Shown: piece after piece, positions 1 through 8,999 of the stretch | Layout: every line of letters begins with the position of its first letter | How positions within the stretch are numbered: position 1 is the stretch's first letter | Origin: Rubellicoccus peritrichatus | GTDB taxonomy: Bacteria > Verrucomicrobiota > Verrucomicrobiia > Opitutales > Cerasicoccaceae | Direction: 5' to 3' | Length of the DNA: 64,000 nucleotides | Assembly: GCF_033100135.1 (NCBI RefSeq) | Contig: NZ_CP136920.1 | Span: forward strand, 1,240,001-1,304,000 | The notes under the pieces: model-generated | Databases searched by the model: none | Told to the model about the DNA's origin: nothing | What the model saw: only the letters and a program-made list of their open reading frames with translations | Program-made: the position numbers and the translations under genes

Positions 1-165
1 AAAGTTTGTCGTCAGAATCAGAATCGATGCACGGTGAAAGGGCTTCCAGACCCGATGGGGGTCAAAAAACTTTACCAGGACAATACGGGTCCAGATTTCT
101 GAGCCAAATCCATGAATGGACACTGTGACAGCGACCATGAGCAGACTGATAAGAAATATAATCAT
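1..165 (-). CDS. Partial membrane protein, possibly a two-TM ion-channel family protein (N-terminus only)
   Basis: The first 55 residues of a minus-strand gene run off the left edge. The ATG is at 163-165 and no stop interrupts the frame to base 1. A hydrophobic helix (about residues 2-18) is followed by a polar loop (residues 22-47) and the beginning of a second hydrophobic stretch (ILILTTNF). The first helix with its internal HGFG resembles the N-terminus of small bacterial potassium-channel-like proteins. That assignment is from memory of the pattern only, because the pore region would lie outside the window. The ribosome-binding site is weak, so a slightly different start is possible. Confidence 0.45.
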   Translation of the reverse strand, partial: MIIFLISLLMVAVTVSIHGFGSEIWTRIVLVKFFDPHRVWKPFHRASILILTTNF

Positions 166-294
166 GCGCAATGATATCGGCGTGGTAACACCCTGTTCAT
201 AAAGGTGTTCTGCCAGCATTGCCTGAAGGAGGCAAATACTTCTTGTCCGACACAAACGCCGAAATGCGCTGAGTCAGAATTCTGTCGAAGCGCT
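166..294. other. Short non-coding stretch between the partial gene and the palindromic element
   Basis: I see no open frame or RNA gene here. The stretch would carry the promoter of the leftward channel-like gene. It contains a short imperfect hairpin around 217-232 (TGCCTGAAGGAGGCA), which is not followed by a T tract. Confidence 0.3.
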
Positions 295-601
295 CTAGGG
301 CGAACGGACATTCAAAAGCGTTTGTTTTAATGGCCTGAAGGGCCATTGCAAAATAGCCCAGGGTGGAATGAGGCACGAATGGAGCCCTGGGTAACAGTCA
401 TCATAAAAAGAAGGAGCCCTGAAGGGGTGAGGCAATGGAAGGAATGCCCTCGTTCGTGCGTCAGTCTTTCAGGCCTTTAACTATCTTTGATTCATGGGTC
501 CTAGGGCTACACTACGTTTCACCCTGGGCTTATTTGCCTCAGCCCTTCGGGCCTCAAAACTGGGAAAGAAATCAACCATCTTGAATGTCCGTTAGCCCTA
601 G
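295..601. repeat. MITE-like palindromic element with 21-bp terminal inverted repeats
   Basis: The left end (295-315, CTAGGGCGAACGGACATTCAA) and the right end (581-601) are inverted copies matching at 20 of 21 positions. Inside are nested short palindromes, for example AATGGCC/GGCCATT at 329-347, and CCCAGGGT near 358 pairing with ACCCTGGG near 522. The element has no coding frame of its own. Its right terminal repeat contains the TAG stop codon of the GH86 gene, so the element abuts the gene exactly. The form resembles non-autonomous palindromic elements scattered in Planctomycetes and Verrucomicrobia genomes, probably mobilised in trans by a transposase not present here. That last point is inference. 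Confidence 0.7.
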
Positions 602-3600
602 TTGACGAACGCGGCGTATTCAGGAATCAGCGCTACAGAAGTGATGTAGCCTCCGTCTTGGTTGATGCGAACGCTAATCGTATTGTCGGTTTTGATAATA
701 CTGGCGGGAACATCAAATTCTGCCCAACCCCAGTAACGCCCATCTTTACGCTCGGGAGTGAGTTCGATTTTGGCGGGCAGTTTTTTCTCATTAACCATGA
801 CAGTCATTGGTTCATCGAAACCGTTTTGACGGGATGCGCAGACTCGTAGCTTTGCCCTCACGATGTTGCCAGGCTCAATTTTGACTTTGAAGCGCGCCGA
901 CTTTCCAGTGGGTTGCAGGATTTTGTTGCCGTAAAAAGTGCGCTCGTTGAGCATCTTCGAAGTATTTGTCGGGCGGTCGAGAGTGATCTCAACAATAGTG
1001 GTTTCCTCAACGGCAACTGGTATTTCCTTCAAGTCTTCGAGAGGTATCGTTTCTTTAACGATACTCGCATTCTCCAGATACATACGATGCTGTTGGATGC
1101 GTTTTGCCTGGTTGCTGCCAAGGATCAGGTCAAGGTCCACTGCGATGCGGTGGGCATTCATGTTATTGATTGCGATATAAACCGTATCACCTGTTGTGAC
1201 TGCATGCGTATGGACTGCAGTATGCTCGGGACTTGTGCGTTTTATTGGCAGGAGCTTGCCTTGGTAGTCTTTCCAGAAATCCAGGTAGTACCCCAGTTTA
1301 TTATTTAAAACGATTTCTCCATTATCATTGACAATAAACAGCCCCTGATCGGTGCCTTTGTTCCAGTGTATGTAGGTGAGTAGGAAGGCACTGGTCAGGT
1401 GTAATTTATCCTGCTGGTTCATGAATCGGATGAGGTAGCCGTTATAGTTTTTAATCTCAATCCACTGCATGCGGTCACTGCCTCCGCCACCGAGTGTGCC
1501 ATACTCCGTGATGAGCCATGGTTTGATATTATCTGTCATGTAGCCATGATTCCACAAGAGGTCGATGACGCCTTCGAGACGTCCGGTCAGGTATCCGCCT
1601 GAGTGCTTTTCGCCACCGTTGAGAATCAGATCCGTGTTCTCGTAAAAGTGGTGCGAGTAAAAATCCATTTTGCCTTTGGTGTCGTCCATGAAATCCATCT
1701 GTTGCTTGCCAACATTGAAGTTTGCATGATCGAGAGCCATCCACGCACTGGTGGGGCCACCAACTTTGACATCAGGATGGTCTTTGCCGATGCGCTCAGC
1801 CATCGCGATGTGGAATTTGGCTAGTTCCTCCCAGCCATCATATCCGGGTTCCCCGTGAAAGGCCCACTCACTGGAGATCGTACTTTCGTTTTTCACTTCC
1901 CACCAGGTCGCAGTTTTACCTAAGAGGTCTTTCTCGGCCTGAATATACTTGGACGCGAGTTCGGCGGCAGCCTCGAAGTCTCTTGGCGTGCCGCGTTCGT
2001 TTGTGTTTTTAGTGTTCTCAAGCCTCATGAAGGTGGGCCAGTTGTCGAAGCAGTCCGCCCATACGAAGTCTTTGCCGAAGAGCTCTTCGCGCCGCTTTAT
2101 TTCACTTTTGTTTTCCTGGATATTCTTGAATATGGAGTAATCAGGGATGCCCGGTTTCCTCTTATTCTCGACGAGTTTTCTTCCTTCGAATCCCCAATGC
2201 TCGAGCCCGTCGAGCTTGCGAATTCCACGACCAGGATAGAAGCCTCGTTTGACAGGGTAGGATATTGTTTTTTCTCGCCCTGTTCCACCGCCGTTTGAAC
2301 CTGCGATTCGCCAGAAGCGGTCGCGCAGGAGATTGTGTTCGCCGTCAATACCTCGGTACTGGGTTGTATCCACTTGAATGGAAACTGGTTCAATCGGCTT
2401 GTCGGCTCCGAGCAAGGTCCACTGACTCATGTCGAAGTGCTGGCTGATGCCTCCGTCACTTTTCAGCTTCATTGATTTTATTTCTCCCGGACCCCGGTAA
2501 TCGATTGCGTAGCCCTCGTAGCCGGATTTGTCATTGGCTTTAAGTCTGTTGGCGTGCCCGGAGAGAATGGTTTCGCCTCCGCTATTTCTCGACCATGGGT
2601 GGAACGCTGCCCGCCCGATCGGTGTGACGAAGGCAATACTTCCCGATGTATTGATGCCATCGCCATGGAGTTCGAGGGTTCCGAATAATTTCCACACGCG
2701 GACAATTTCGGGGGGCAGGGGAATGATGCCTGTACTTTCATCCGCCGGAAAGCTGAGCTCGTAGACTCTGGGGATGTTGTCGTTGACCTGCACATTGATG
2801 ACACAGTCGTACTTCGGGGTCAGCGTTTCCCAGAGAAATTCCAACCTGTCTTTCTCAAGCTGGCCTTCTGCTGGTAGTCCACTTTCGGCTAGCAGGTTCT
2901 GCTCCATCTCGGTTTCATCAAGATCGTCGAGCTCCGACGCCACGGTGGATTGGATTTGCCCCTGGTGTGTACCTGTGACTGTTTGCAAAGTGACAGCTCC
3001 AAAGGTGAAGCCTTCTTCCTGGGGAAGCGAGAAGGCGATTTGGTTACTGGACTGAACGAGAGCTGGATCGACCGGGATTACAATGGTTGCTGCGAGTTCG
3101 GCTTCTTTGCTTTGAATACTGGGGCGCTCCAACACCTTTCCGTTAAGTGCTACCTTGAGTTCATTGATTGCACTTTGTGAGCCAAATGCACCGATGTGTA
3201 ACTCGGCGCGGATGAGCCCGGTTTGCTCTGGCACTTCTATGGTTGTACCCTTTTTCTGTACGATCTGATTGCCAATCGAATTGCCATAGTGAGTGAGGGC
3301 TTTTTGTTCGCCACTGATTGCAGGCAAAGCCTCGAGTGGTTCGGAAAAGATAACAACTGCTTCGCCTGCTTCGATTGTAACACCTTCTTGAACATTTGCG
3401 ACTTGGGAATCGATCGAAGCTGCTTCTACATCGTCGAGTAACAGGCGCCGTACGGTGAGGGACTGCCCGAAGTCCGGATTGAAAATGAGCGTTTTGGGCT
3501 CAGCAGATTGATTTTCTGCGATGACAACTACCTGAGAGTCATCGCGGAAGGCACGCACTTGGATTCGAGTATCGGACGATTCTACATTCAGCCGCTGTCC

Positions 3601-4431
3601 GTTCACTCCTTTGAAGAATTCATAGAACCAAAGGGCTGGGGTAGGTATCCACTCGCCACTGCTCGATACCATGAAGAGTGCATTCTCCAGGACGTTTCCG
3701 TCTGCGGGGATTTTGGTTTGCAGTTTGATCGGTGGGATAGCGTTATCAAAAATATGTGGATACTCCATCAATTGAATCGCATTTGAAACCTTCTGATTGA
3801 ACCGTTGAATGTCATCGTCTTCGGTAGAATCTGGTGCTATTCGATTGAGCTGTATCTCTTTGGAATATTGGGCGATCGCAGCATTCTGTAAGAGATTGAG
3901 CAGGGTTTCAAAGGTGTGAGTTGCGCCTTGGTCGTCCAGTGTCAGCAGGTCAATTGGAACACTATAAGCATCGTTTGTGTTTATGGTTGGAGCAATCTCC
4001 TGCAGCACTCGGAATAGTGACCGATAGTCGCCTTGAAAGTAGCTGGCGAGAGCTGGGATCGCCTGATCTTGCGTTCTGCTTTGATTGACCTGTATTTCGA
4101 GGTCATTCGTCAAGTAGGCTCTCAAGTGAGCCGGGATATTCGTGGCGCTTGAGCTATCGATTGAAAAATAATGCGACCGCTGGAGCTCGGTTTGGCCCTG
4201 GATGCTCAGGGTGGTAGTTGGATCAAGTGTTACGTTGACCACTTCATATTTCGGTGTGATTGGTGGTGTGACTTGGGTTTCCGCTTCTACTGGGGCTTTA
4301 GCCTCGACCTTAGGTGCTTCTGGCTCCTCATCCGGCTTGCTGCACGAGGCGAGGAAGACGGCGCTGATAAGGCATACTGGCTGAACAAACGCGACAAAGT
4401 AAGCTTTGGGGATATTGAAGGATTTAAACAT
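598..4431 (-). CDS. GH86-like beta-agarase/porphyranase lipoprotein with an internal degenerate module duplication
   Basis: This predicted exported lipoprotein of 1277 residues has a signal peptide ending in the lipobox LASC (Cys30) and a Pro/Glu-rich linker to about residue 60. The C-terminal half (about 520-1277) looks like a clan GH-A glycosidase of family GH86, which cleaves agarose or porphyran of red algae. WWEVKNES carries the presumed acid/base Glu849 and ITEYG the presumed nucleophile Glu976, a spacing of 127 residues. The N-terminal half (about 80-490) repeats the same plan without either glutamate. ALFMVSSSGEW at 251 parallels GLFIVNDNGE at 1030, and both are followed by a beta-sandwich segment and a terminal carbohydrate-binding-like segment beginning HYGN/FYGN. 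No other polysaccharide-utilisation genes are adjacent. The exact substrate is not readable from sequence. Confidence 0.75.
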   Translation of the reverse strand: MFKSFNIPKAYFVAFVQPVCLISAVFLASCSKPDEEPEAPKVEAKAPVEAETQVTPPITPKYEVVNVTLDPTTTLSIQGQTELQRSHYFSIDSSSATNIPAHLRAYLTNDLEIQVNQSRTQDQAIPALASYFQGDYRSLFRVLQEIAPTINTNDAYSVPIDLLTLDDQGATHTFETLLNLLQNAAIAQYSKEIQLNRIAPDSTEDDDIQRFNQKVSNAIQLMEYPHIFDNAIPPIKLQTKIPADGNVLENALFMVSSSGEWIPTPALWFYEFFKGVNGQRLNVESSDTRIQVRAFRDDSQVVVIAENQSAEPKTLIFNPDFGQSLTVRRLLLDDVEAASIDSQVANVQEGVTIEAGEAVVIFSEPLEALPAISGEQKALTHYGNSIGNQIVQKKGTTIEVPEQTGLIRAELHIGAFGSQSAINELKVALNGKVLERPSIQSKEAELAATIVIPVDPALVQSSNQIAFSLPQEEGFTFGAVTLQTVTGTHQGQIQSTVASELDDLDETEMEQNLLAESGLPAEGQLEKDRLEFLWETLTPKYDCVINVQVNDNIPRVYELSFPADESTGIIPLPPEIVRVWKLFGTLELHGDGINTSGSIAFVTPIGRAAFHPWSRNSGGETILSGHANRLKANDKSGYEGYAIDYRGPGEIKSMKLKSDGGISQHFDMSQWTLLGADKPIEPVSIQVDTTQYRGIDGEHNLLRDRFWRIAGSNGGGTGREKTISYPVKRGFYPGRGIRKLDGLEHWGFEGRKLVENKRKPGIPDYSIFKNIQENKSEIKRREELFGKDFVWADCFDNWPTFMRLENTKNTNERGTPRDFEAAAELASKYIQAEKDLLGKTATWWEVKNESTISSEWAFHGEPGYDGWEELAKFHIAMAERIGKDHPDVKVGGPTSAWMALDHANFNVGKQQMDFMDDTKGKMDFYSHHFYENTDLILNGGEKHSGGYLTGRLEGVIDLLWNHGYMTDNIKPWLITEYGTLGGGGSDRMQWIEIKNYNGYLIRFMNQQDKLHLTSAFLLTYIHWNKGTDQGLFIVNDNGEIVLNNKLGYYLDFWKDYQGKLLPIKRTSPEHTAVHTHAVTTGDTVYIAINNMNAHRIAVDLDLILGSNQAKRIQQHRMYLENASIVKETIPLEDLKEIPVAVEETTIVEITLDRPTNTSKMLNERTFYGNKILQPTGKSARFKVKIEPGNIVRAKLRVCASRQNGFDEPMTVMVNEKKLPAKIELTPERKDGRYWGWAEFDVPASIIKTDNTISVRINQDGGYITSVALIPEYAAFVN

Positions 4432-4638
4432 GCTCTATTGTGGTATTTCGATGGTCGCCGGTTTGGCGCGAATCCAACATAAGGTGATGTCTGCATCCCT
4501 CTGTTTTTTGCAAAAGAAGTGCTTATCGGGTTACTCCAATGATATGAATATCCGTGGTAGAGTAAGAAAAGGACTGGAACTTAGCATATTTTTCTATGAA
4601 TATCTTTCCGCATCTAACTTAACACTCTACTTAAAAGC

Positions 4639-5064
4639 ATGAATCATTGGCTATACCCTGCGAACACAAAGTTTTACGATGTTTTTGGTGCCCTTAAAGA
4701 ACCGGAGACCTACTGGCCGATGAATTCGAAGGTTGCTGTTGGCGACCGACTATTTATCTATCTTGCAGCTCCTTACAAGCAAGTTGGCTTTTTGTGTGAT
4801 GTGGTGGCGATCGATTTTGCTTTAAGCGAAATCCTGGAAAAGGTCCGTCCGTTCATCAAGGGAGAGCCAGATGGTGGTAAATCAACAAAACCATTTATGA
4901 AAATCAAATGTTCTCTGGCTATTGAAATTGAAGATGACTCGCCTTTTGCTTATTCGCATTTGGTAGATCACGGGCTTAAGGGCATGTTGATGGGGCCTCG
5001 AAAGTTGGAGAACAACATCGAACTATTGAGCTATTTGAAGGAGGCTGAAAATGGCTTACGATAA
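4639..5064 (+). CDS. EVE-domain (PUA-like) protein
   Basis: The 141-residue protein begins NHWLYPANTKFYDV and contains GDRLFIYLAAPYKQVGF (about residues 34-50), the layout of EVE/PUA-like domains that bind modified bases. The partner or substrate is unknown. It is the first of a run of small rightward genes; the next gene starts inside its last codons (14-bp overlap), suggesting translational coupling. The upstream 4432-4638 interval must hold the promoter and is shared with the leftward GH86 gene. Confidence 0.7.
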   Translation: MNHWLYPANTKFYDVFGALKEPETYWPMNSKVAVGDRLFIYLAAPYKQVGFLCDVVAIDFALSEILEKVRPFIKGEPDGGKSTKPFMKIKCSLAIEIEDDSPFAYSHLVDHGLKGMLMGPRKLENNIELLSYLKEAENGLR

Positions 5065-5356
5065 GATTGTCAGCAAATTGATTCAAGAGTCTGGTGTGGA
5101 AGAGTCCACCATGATGGGGACTCCCTGTTTGCGTTACAAGGGTGACTTTCTTGCCATGATGTTTGAGCGTGAAGACGCCCTCATTATCAAGGTGTCGCCC
5201 GCGCGTGTTGATGCGTTGATTGACGAGGGAATCGGCAGAGAGTTTAACTTTACGAAGAAGCGTTTCAAAGAATGGGTGCTGATTCCACGTGAACACGAAG
5301 AAGACTATGAAGGCTACATTCAAGAGGCATTGCAGTATGCAAAGTCGAAAAAATGA
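5051..5356 (+). CDS. TfoX N-terminal-domain-like protein
   Basis: This 101-residue protein contains MMGTPCLRYKGDFLAMMFERED and a C-terminal helix, the fold of the TfoX/Sxy N-terminal domain or the related MmcQ/YjbR family. It lacks the second TfoX domain, so a competence role cannot be claimed. A good ribosome-binding site (GGAGG) sits 7 bases before the ATG, inside the upstream EVE gene. It overlaps the next gene by four bases (ATGA). Confidence 0.65.
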   Translation: MAYDKIVSKLIQESGVEESTMMGTPCLRYKGDFLAMMFEREDALIIKVSPARVDALIDEGIGREFNFTKKRFKEWVLIPREHEEDYEGYIQEALQYAKSKK

Positions 5357-5862
5357 AAATTGATAAACCAACCTATCTCATTGCTGAGTTGTCTGGTGAA
5401 TTAAGTTCATTTGTTTCAGAGTGTCGCAAGCAATTCAATCCAGAGCGCGTTCATTGGCCAGTCGATATTACCATCATCGGGAGTTCCGGTGTGGGGACGT
5501 TTCGGGAAGGTCAGGATTTACAACTCTTGGTCGATTCCATTGCTCCTGTTATCCGGGAAAATTGCTTTGATAGTGTAGAGTTTTATTCCTACGGAATATT
5601 TCCAGATACAGGGATTTATTACTTTGCTCCTGATCGGAAAAATTTTGACCCATTGCATTCAAAAGTCAAAAGCTCCGGAGTTTTGTTTAACCAGAATAAC
5701 TGGCCTTACAATCCGCATTGCACTGTGAGGGCTGGAGATCGCCCGGATTGTGAAATCGACGCACTGTTGGATTCGATAACGTTGCCACAGAAAGCTTCAA
5801 TTGATTGCTTCAGCCTTTATCAGCCAGAGCCGAATGGAGGAACACGAATACATAGATTCTAA
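5353..5862 (+). CDS. 2'-5' RNA ligase-like (2H phosphoesterase superfamily) protein with one degenerate HxT motif
   Basis: The 169-residue protein has the LigT/2H layout. The second motif PHCTV (His122-Cys-Thr124) is intact. The position of the first HxT motif, after HWPV, reads DIT (residues 38-40), so one of the two catalytic histidines appears to be replaced by Asp. A nearby His34 cannot occupy the same place without a shift. Family members hydrolyse or ligate 2',5' or cyclic phosphodiesters. Catalysis by this one is uncertain. It is joined to the TfoX-like gene by an ATGA overlap. Confidence 0.6.
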   Translation: MKIDKPTYLIAELSGELSSFVSECRKQFNPERVHWPVDITIIGSSGVGTFREGQDLQLLVDSIAPVIRENCFDSVEFYSYGIFPDTGIYYFAPDRKNFDPLHSKVKSSGVLFNQNNWPYNPHCTVRAGDRPDCEIDALLDSITLPQKASIDCFSLYQPEPNGGTRIHRF

Positions 5863-5874
5863 CTTGATGACGTT

Positions 5875-6459
5875 ATGAGAAAAATAGCGATACTGACATT
5901 TCTGACACTCGATGGTGTCATGCAGGGGCCAAGTAGTCCGGAGGAAGATTCGTCAGGGGGATTTGCTCGTGGCGGTTGGGCGGTCAACTATTGGGAGGAC
6001 GTCATGGCACAAGTGATGGGGGAAGCGATGGCTGAGCCGTACGACTTACTGCTTGGGCGAAAGACTTACGAAATCTTTGCATCGCATTGGCCCAATGTCG
6101 GCGATAATCCCGTGGCTAACATATTGAATAATGCAAACAAGTTCGTTGTGACATCCGCTTTGGATCAGCTTGAATGGAAAAATACCATTCCGTTAACAGG
6201 AAATGTGGTATCGGAAGTCACACGGCTTAAAGAGCAAGAGGGTCCCTTACTCCAGATCCACGGAAGCTGGCAGCTCATTCAAACGCTACTGGCGCATGGC
6301 CTTGTCGATGAATTCCGACTGTGGACTTTTCCTGTTATGGTTGGCGGCGGGAAACGCTTGTTCAGTCAAGATGCACTGCCGACAGGATTAAAACTCGTTA
6401 AAACAAAAGCAACGTCGAGTGGCGTGATAATGAGTATCTACCGGCGTGAGCAGGTTTGA
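5875..6459 (+). CDS. RibD C-terminal/dihydrofolate-reductase-family protein
   Basis: The 194-residue protein begins MRKIAILTFLTLDGVMQGP and contains LLLGRKTYEIF (about residues 59-69) and a C-terminal FPVMVGGGKRLF (about 152-163). These are typical of stand-alone RibD-C/YwjB-type NADPH-dependent reductases of the DHFR fold. The in-vivo substrate is generally unknown for these paralogues. It lies 12 bp after the 2H-like gene, probably in the same transcript. Confidence 0.8.
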   Translation: MRKIAILTFLTLDGVMQGPSSPEEDSSGGFARGGWAVNYWEDVMAQVMGEAMAEPYDLLLGRKTYEIFASHWPNVGDNPVANILNNANKFVVTSALDQLEWKNTIPLTGNVVSEVTRLKEQEGPLLQIHGSWQLIQTLLAHGLVDEFRLWTFPVMVGGGKRLFSQDALPTGLKLVKTKATSSGVIMSIYRREQV

Positions 6460-6513
6460 TGAAATCGCAGGAATGTTACATCAGAACCCAATCACCTATT
6501 TGCACACTTTGAT

Positions 6514-7134
6514 ATGACCTTTGGGAGCGTGTTGGCACTGTTCGGGACGATGCTTGTGCTTGCGCTGATTCCAGGCGTCAGTGTGTGGGCGGTGTCGGCG
6601 AGGTCAGCTGCCTATGGGTTTGCTCACGGGGTTGCAGTCACACTTGGTATATTACTTGGTGACGTATTTTTTATCGTTCTGGCGATATATGGTTTAGTGT
6701 TTCTTGCTGAAATGATGGGCAGCTTCTTTGTTCTCATCAAGTACCTTGGGAGTGCTTATTTGATTTGGCTGGGAGTCGCGCTGCTGAGGTCAAGGTCTCA
6801 GGTTACAAAAAGCGAAGAGATTTCAAAGTCCACCATACTGTCCAGTTTTCTTATCGGACTGTTTATTACCTTGGGAGACCAGAAAGCGGTTTTGTTCTAT
6901 CTTGGTTTTCTTCCTGCTTTTGTTGATCTTCAAGCTGTATCATTTGGTGATGTCACCATGATTGTGGCAATTGCGACACTGGCTTTGGGGATTGCAAAAC
7001 TCGGTTACGCTTATCTGGCTCATCGCGGTAGTTTGCTTTTCAAGAGATCGGGAGCGAATCGTAGTGTTAAAGTCGCCGCTGGTTTGATCATGATTGGCGT
7101 TGGCGTTTTTATGGCAGTAAGCGCTTGGGATTGA
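6514..7134 (+). CDS. LysE/RhtB-family amino-acid exporter
   Basis: The 206-residue membrane protein has about six hydrophobic segments. It carries the family N-terminal signature LALIPGVSVWAVSARSAAYG (residues 17-36), close to the usual PGP motif but with PGV. The KYLGSAYLIWLG segment (about 76-87) is also characteristic. LysE/RhtB proteins export amino acids or derivatives. The substrate cannot be told. It follows the reductase gene by 54 bp. Confidence 0.85.
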   Translation: MTFGSVLALFGTMLVLALIPGVSVWAVSARSAAYGFAHGVAVTLGILLGDVFFIVLAIYGLVFLAEMMGSFFVLIKYLGSAYLIWLGVALLRSRSQVTKSEEISKSTILSSFLIGLFITLGDQKAVLFYLGFLPAFVDLQAVSFGDVTMIVAIATLALGIAKLGYAYLAHRGSLLFKRSGANRSVKVAAGLIMIGVGVFMAVSAWD

Positions 7135-7207
7135 ATATCATCGTTGAGGCAAAGTAATCCCGGAAAATAGGTTGCATAAGTGAAAGCAAGTCCATACAGA
7201 CAAATTA

Positions 7208-7780
7208 ATGAAATTAACTATAGCTATTCTCTTATGTGTATCGCTTTGTTCTTTGCGGGCAGAGCTGGTTTCCGTGGCGTTGGATGGTGCTGAGTCAAGT
7301 AAGATAACTGCGACGGCAGGTCAGATTATAAAAATACACAACATTATCACCTCAGAGCTGGAGTGGGATTCACCCGATGCTTCCAATGCCTCACTTCCGC
7401 GTGGTATTTCAGTTAGGCTTGTTATTAGCAGCCAGGGGATTGTTATAGAAAAAGATACGTTCAAGGCAACGGCAGATGTCAGTTTGAAAATTGCGTCGGA
7501 GCAGGATACATCGCTTCATGGCATGTTGATTCCCGGACCAGCAGAGATCTGGCTCAAGGGCATTGCTGACGAATCCCAGGCTTTGCTCGTTGCAGAAGTA
7601 CTGGAGAATGAAACATCCATTCTTGAGCCTGCCAGTACTTTTGTCCTCCCCTCTGCATCGGGGGATGTGGATTTGCAGCTGGAGAAAAGCTCCGACTTGG
7701 TAAACTGGGAGCCAGCGCTACTTGGAAATTACTCCAGTTCAAGTTCTCCTGTGTTTTTCCGCCTTCGGATTGTGAGGTAG
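7208..7780 (+). CDS. Secreted hypothetical protein with Verrucomicrobia-type SSDLVNW...FFRLR tail
   Basis: The 190-residue protein has a clear signal peptide (MKLTIAILLCVSLCSLRA, cleavage near residue 18). The middle is beta-rich and unrecognised. The C-terminus, LQLEKSSDLVNWEP followed by VFFRLRIVR, matches a terminal motif recurrent in exported proteins of this phylum. The function is unknown. The following gene begins 8 bp downstream with GTG. Confidence 0.6.
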   Translation: MKLTIAILLCVSLCSLRAELVSVALDGAESSKITATAGQIIKIHNIITSELEWDSPDASNASLPRGISVRLVISSQGIVIEKDTFKATADVSLKIASEQDTSLHGMLIPGPAEIWLKGIADESQALLVAEVLENETSILEPASTFVLPSASGDVDLQLEKSSDLVNWEPALLGNYSSSSSPVFFRLRIVR

Positions 7781-7787
7781 CTTTTAG

Positions 7788-8402
7788 GTGGGCATTTTAC
7801 GTTCAATATTCGGTCCATCAAAAGAGGAGATATGGAAGCAAGTTGCCGCATCGATAGAGGGTGACTATATTGATGGAGGTTTTTGGGGAAAGGATGAGCT
7901 GCGCTATCGTTCAGGTGAGTGGGAGTTCCTGCTTGATACTTACACGGTTAATAGCGGCAATAATACACAGACGACCTACACCAGGATGCGGGCTCCGTTC
8001 ATCAACAAAGACGGACTGCATTTTAAGATCTATCGGGAAAATTTCTTTAGTGGTATCGGTAAGTTTTTTGGAATGCAGGACTTGGTAATCGGCGATGATT
8101 TATTTGATAACAATTTCATCATTAAGGGAAATTACGAAGACAAGGTGAAGCTGCTGCTCGCCTCTCAAAAGCTTCGCGATTTGATCCGTCAGCAACCTTA
8201 CATTTCTATCGAGATTAAAGAGGATGATGGTTACTTTGGAACTAGTTTTCCAAGCGGGGTTGATATGCTTTACTTTACTTGTTATGGAGTGATTAAGGAC
8301 GTGACTCTATTGCATGGACTTTTTGAAATGTTCACTTGTGTGCTGGAGCGTCTGGTAGAAATAGATAGTGCCTATGAGTCCGACCCTAATGTGAAATTGT
8401 GA
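7788..8402 (+). CDS. Conserved hypothetical cytosolic protein
   Basis: The 204-residue protein starts with GTG. It has no signal peptide or transmembrane segment. The sequence has many aromatic and acidic residues (GDYIDGGFWGKDELRY, IYRENFFSGIGKFFGMQDL) and ends DPNVKL. I do not recognise the family with confidence; the central IGDDLFDNNFIIKGN segment is loosely reminiscent of DUF3137-like proteins. It lies between two exported proteins. Confidence 0.5.
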   Translation: MGILRSIFGPSKEEIWKQVAASIEGDYIDGGFWGKDELRYRSGEWEFLLDTYTVNSGNNTQTTYTRMRAPFINKDGLHFKIYRENFFSGIGKFFGMQDLVIGDDLFDNNFIIKGNYEDKVKLLLASQKLRDLIRQQPYISIEIKEDDGYFGTSFPSGVDMLYFTCYGVIKDVTLLHGLFEMFTCVLERLVEIDSAYESDPNVKL

Positions 8403-8471
8403 AGAGTGGGATGCATAGTCTGGTTTGCAAGTGATAGAATAGGTGAACGTCTTAAACCTGTATTCCATTCA

Positions 8472-8954
8472 GTGAAAATTCGATTGATTAGAATTTTGTC
8501 AGCAGTGTTTGTTTTTGCTTTGATATGCTCTTGCGATGCGCCACCGTTAATAGGTCCTGGGACGCATGACTTTCATGCACCAGTTAGTAATGGTTATAGC
8601 ATATGGCGTACATCATCTCATCAGATATCGATCGCTCCGGATAGTTATGTCAGTGGTTCAACAGCAATCATACCGACCAAAGTAATCGAATGTGATTTCG
8701 ATGAACGGTTTGTGATCGCCAAACGACAAGGTCTCAGACAAAGCAATCCAGATGATACACATAGTACCCACAAAGAGCCTGATCCGTCTGTGTTCGACTA
8801 CTGGATTCTTGATACCTCGCAGGCAGTTGTCTACGGACCGTTTAACAGTAACGAGTTTCGAGAAAAACGAAAAGAACTGGGTGTTCCCAATTCGCTCGCA
8901 CTGAAAAATGTATATGATTTCAAGCCAAAAGATGGACCTAGCACATCTAACTAG
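8472..8954 (+). CDS. Putative lipoprotein resembling DUF3997
   Basis: The GTG at 8472 is chosen because it gives a proper lipoprotein signal (VKIRLIRILSAVFVFALICSC); an upstream GTG at 8406 would add 22 unlikely residues. The mature part contains GYSIWRTSSHQISIAP, FVIAKRQGL and YWILDTSQAVVYGPFNSNEF, a pattern I associate with the uncharacterised DUF3997 family. No enzymatic role is known. Its stop lies 45 bp before the convergent regulator gene. Confidence 0.55.
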   Translation: MKIRLIRILSAVFVFALICSCDAPPLIGPGTHDFHAPVSNGYSIWRTSSHQISIAPDSYVSGSTAIIPTKVIECDFDERFVIAKRQGLRQSNPDDTHSTHKEPDPSVFDYWILDTSQAVVYGPFNSNEFREKRKELGVPNSLALKNVYDFKPKDGPSTSN

Positions 8955-8999
8955 CGAAGATGAATCAATTTGTTTCTGGGAACCTCCAATCTTTCATTT

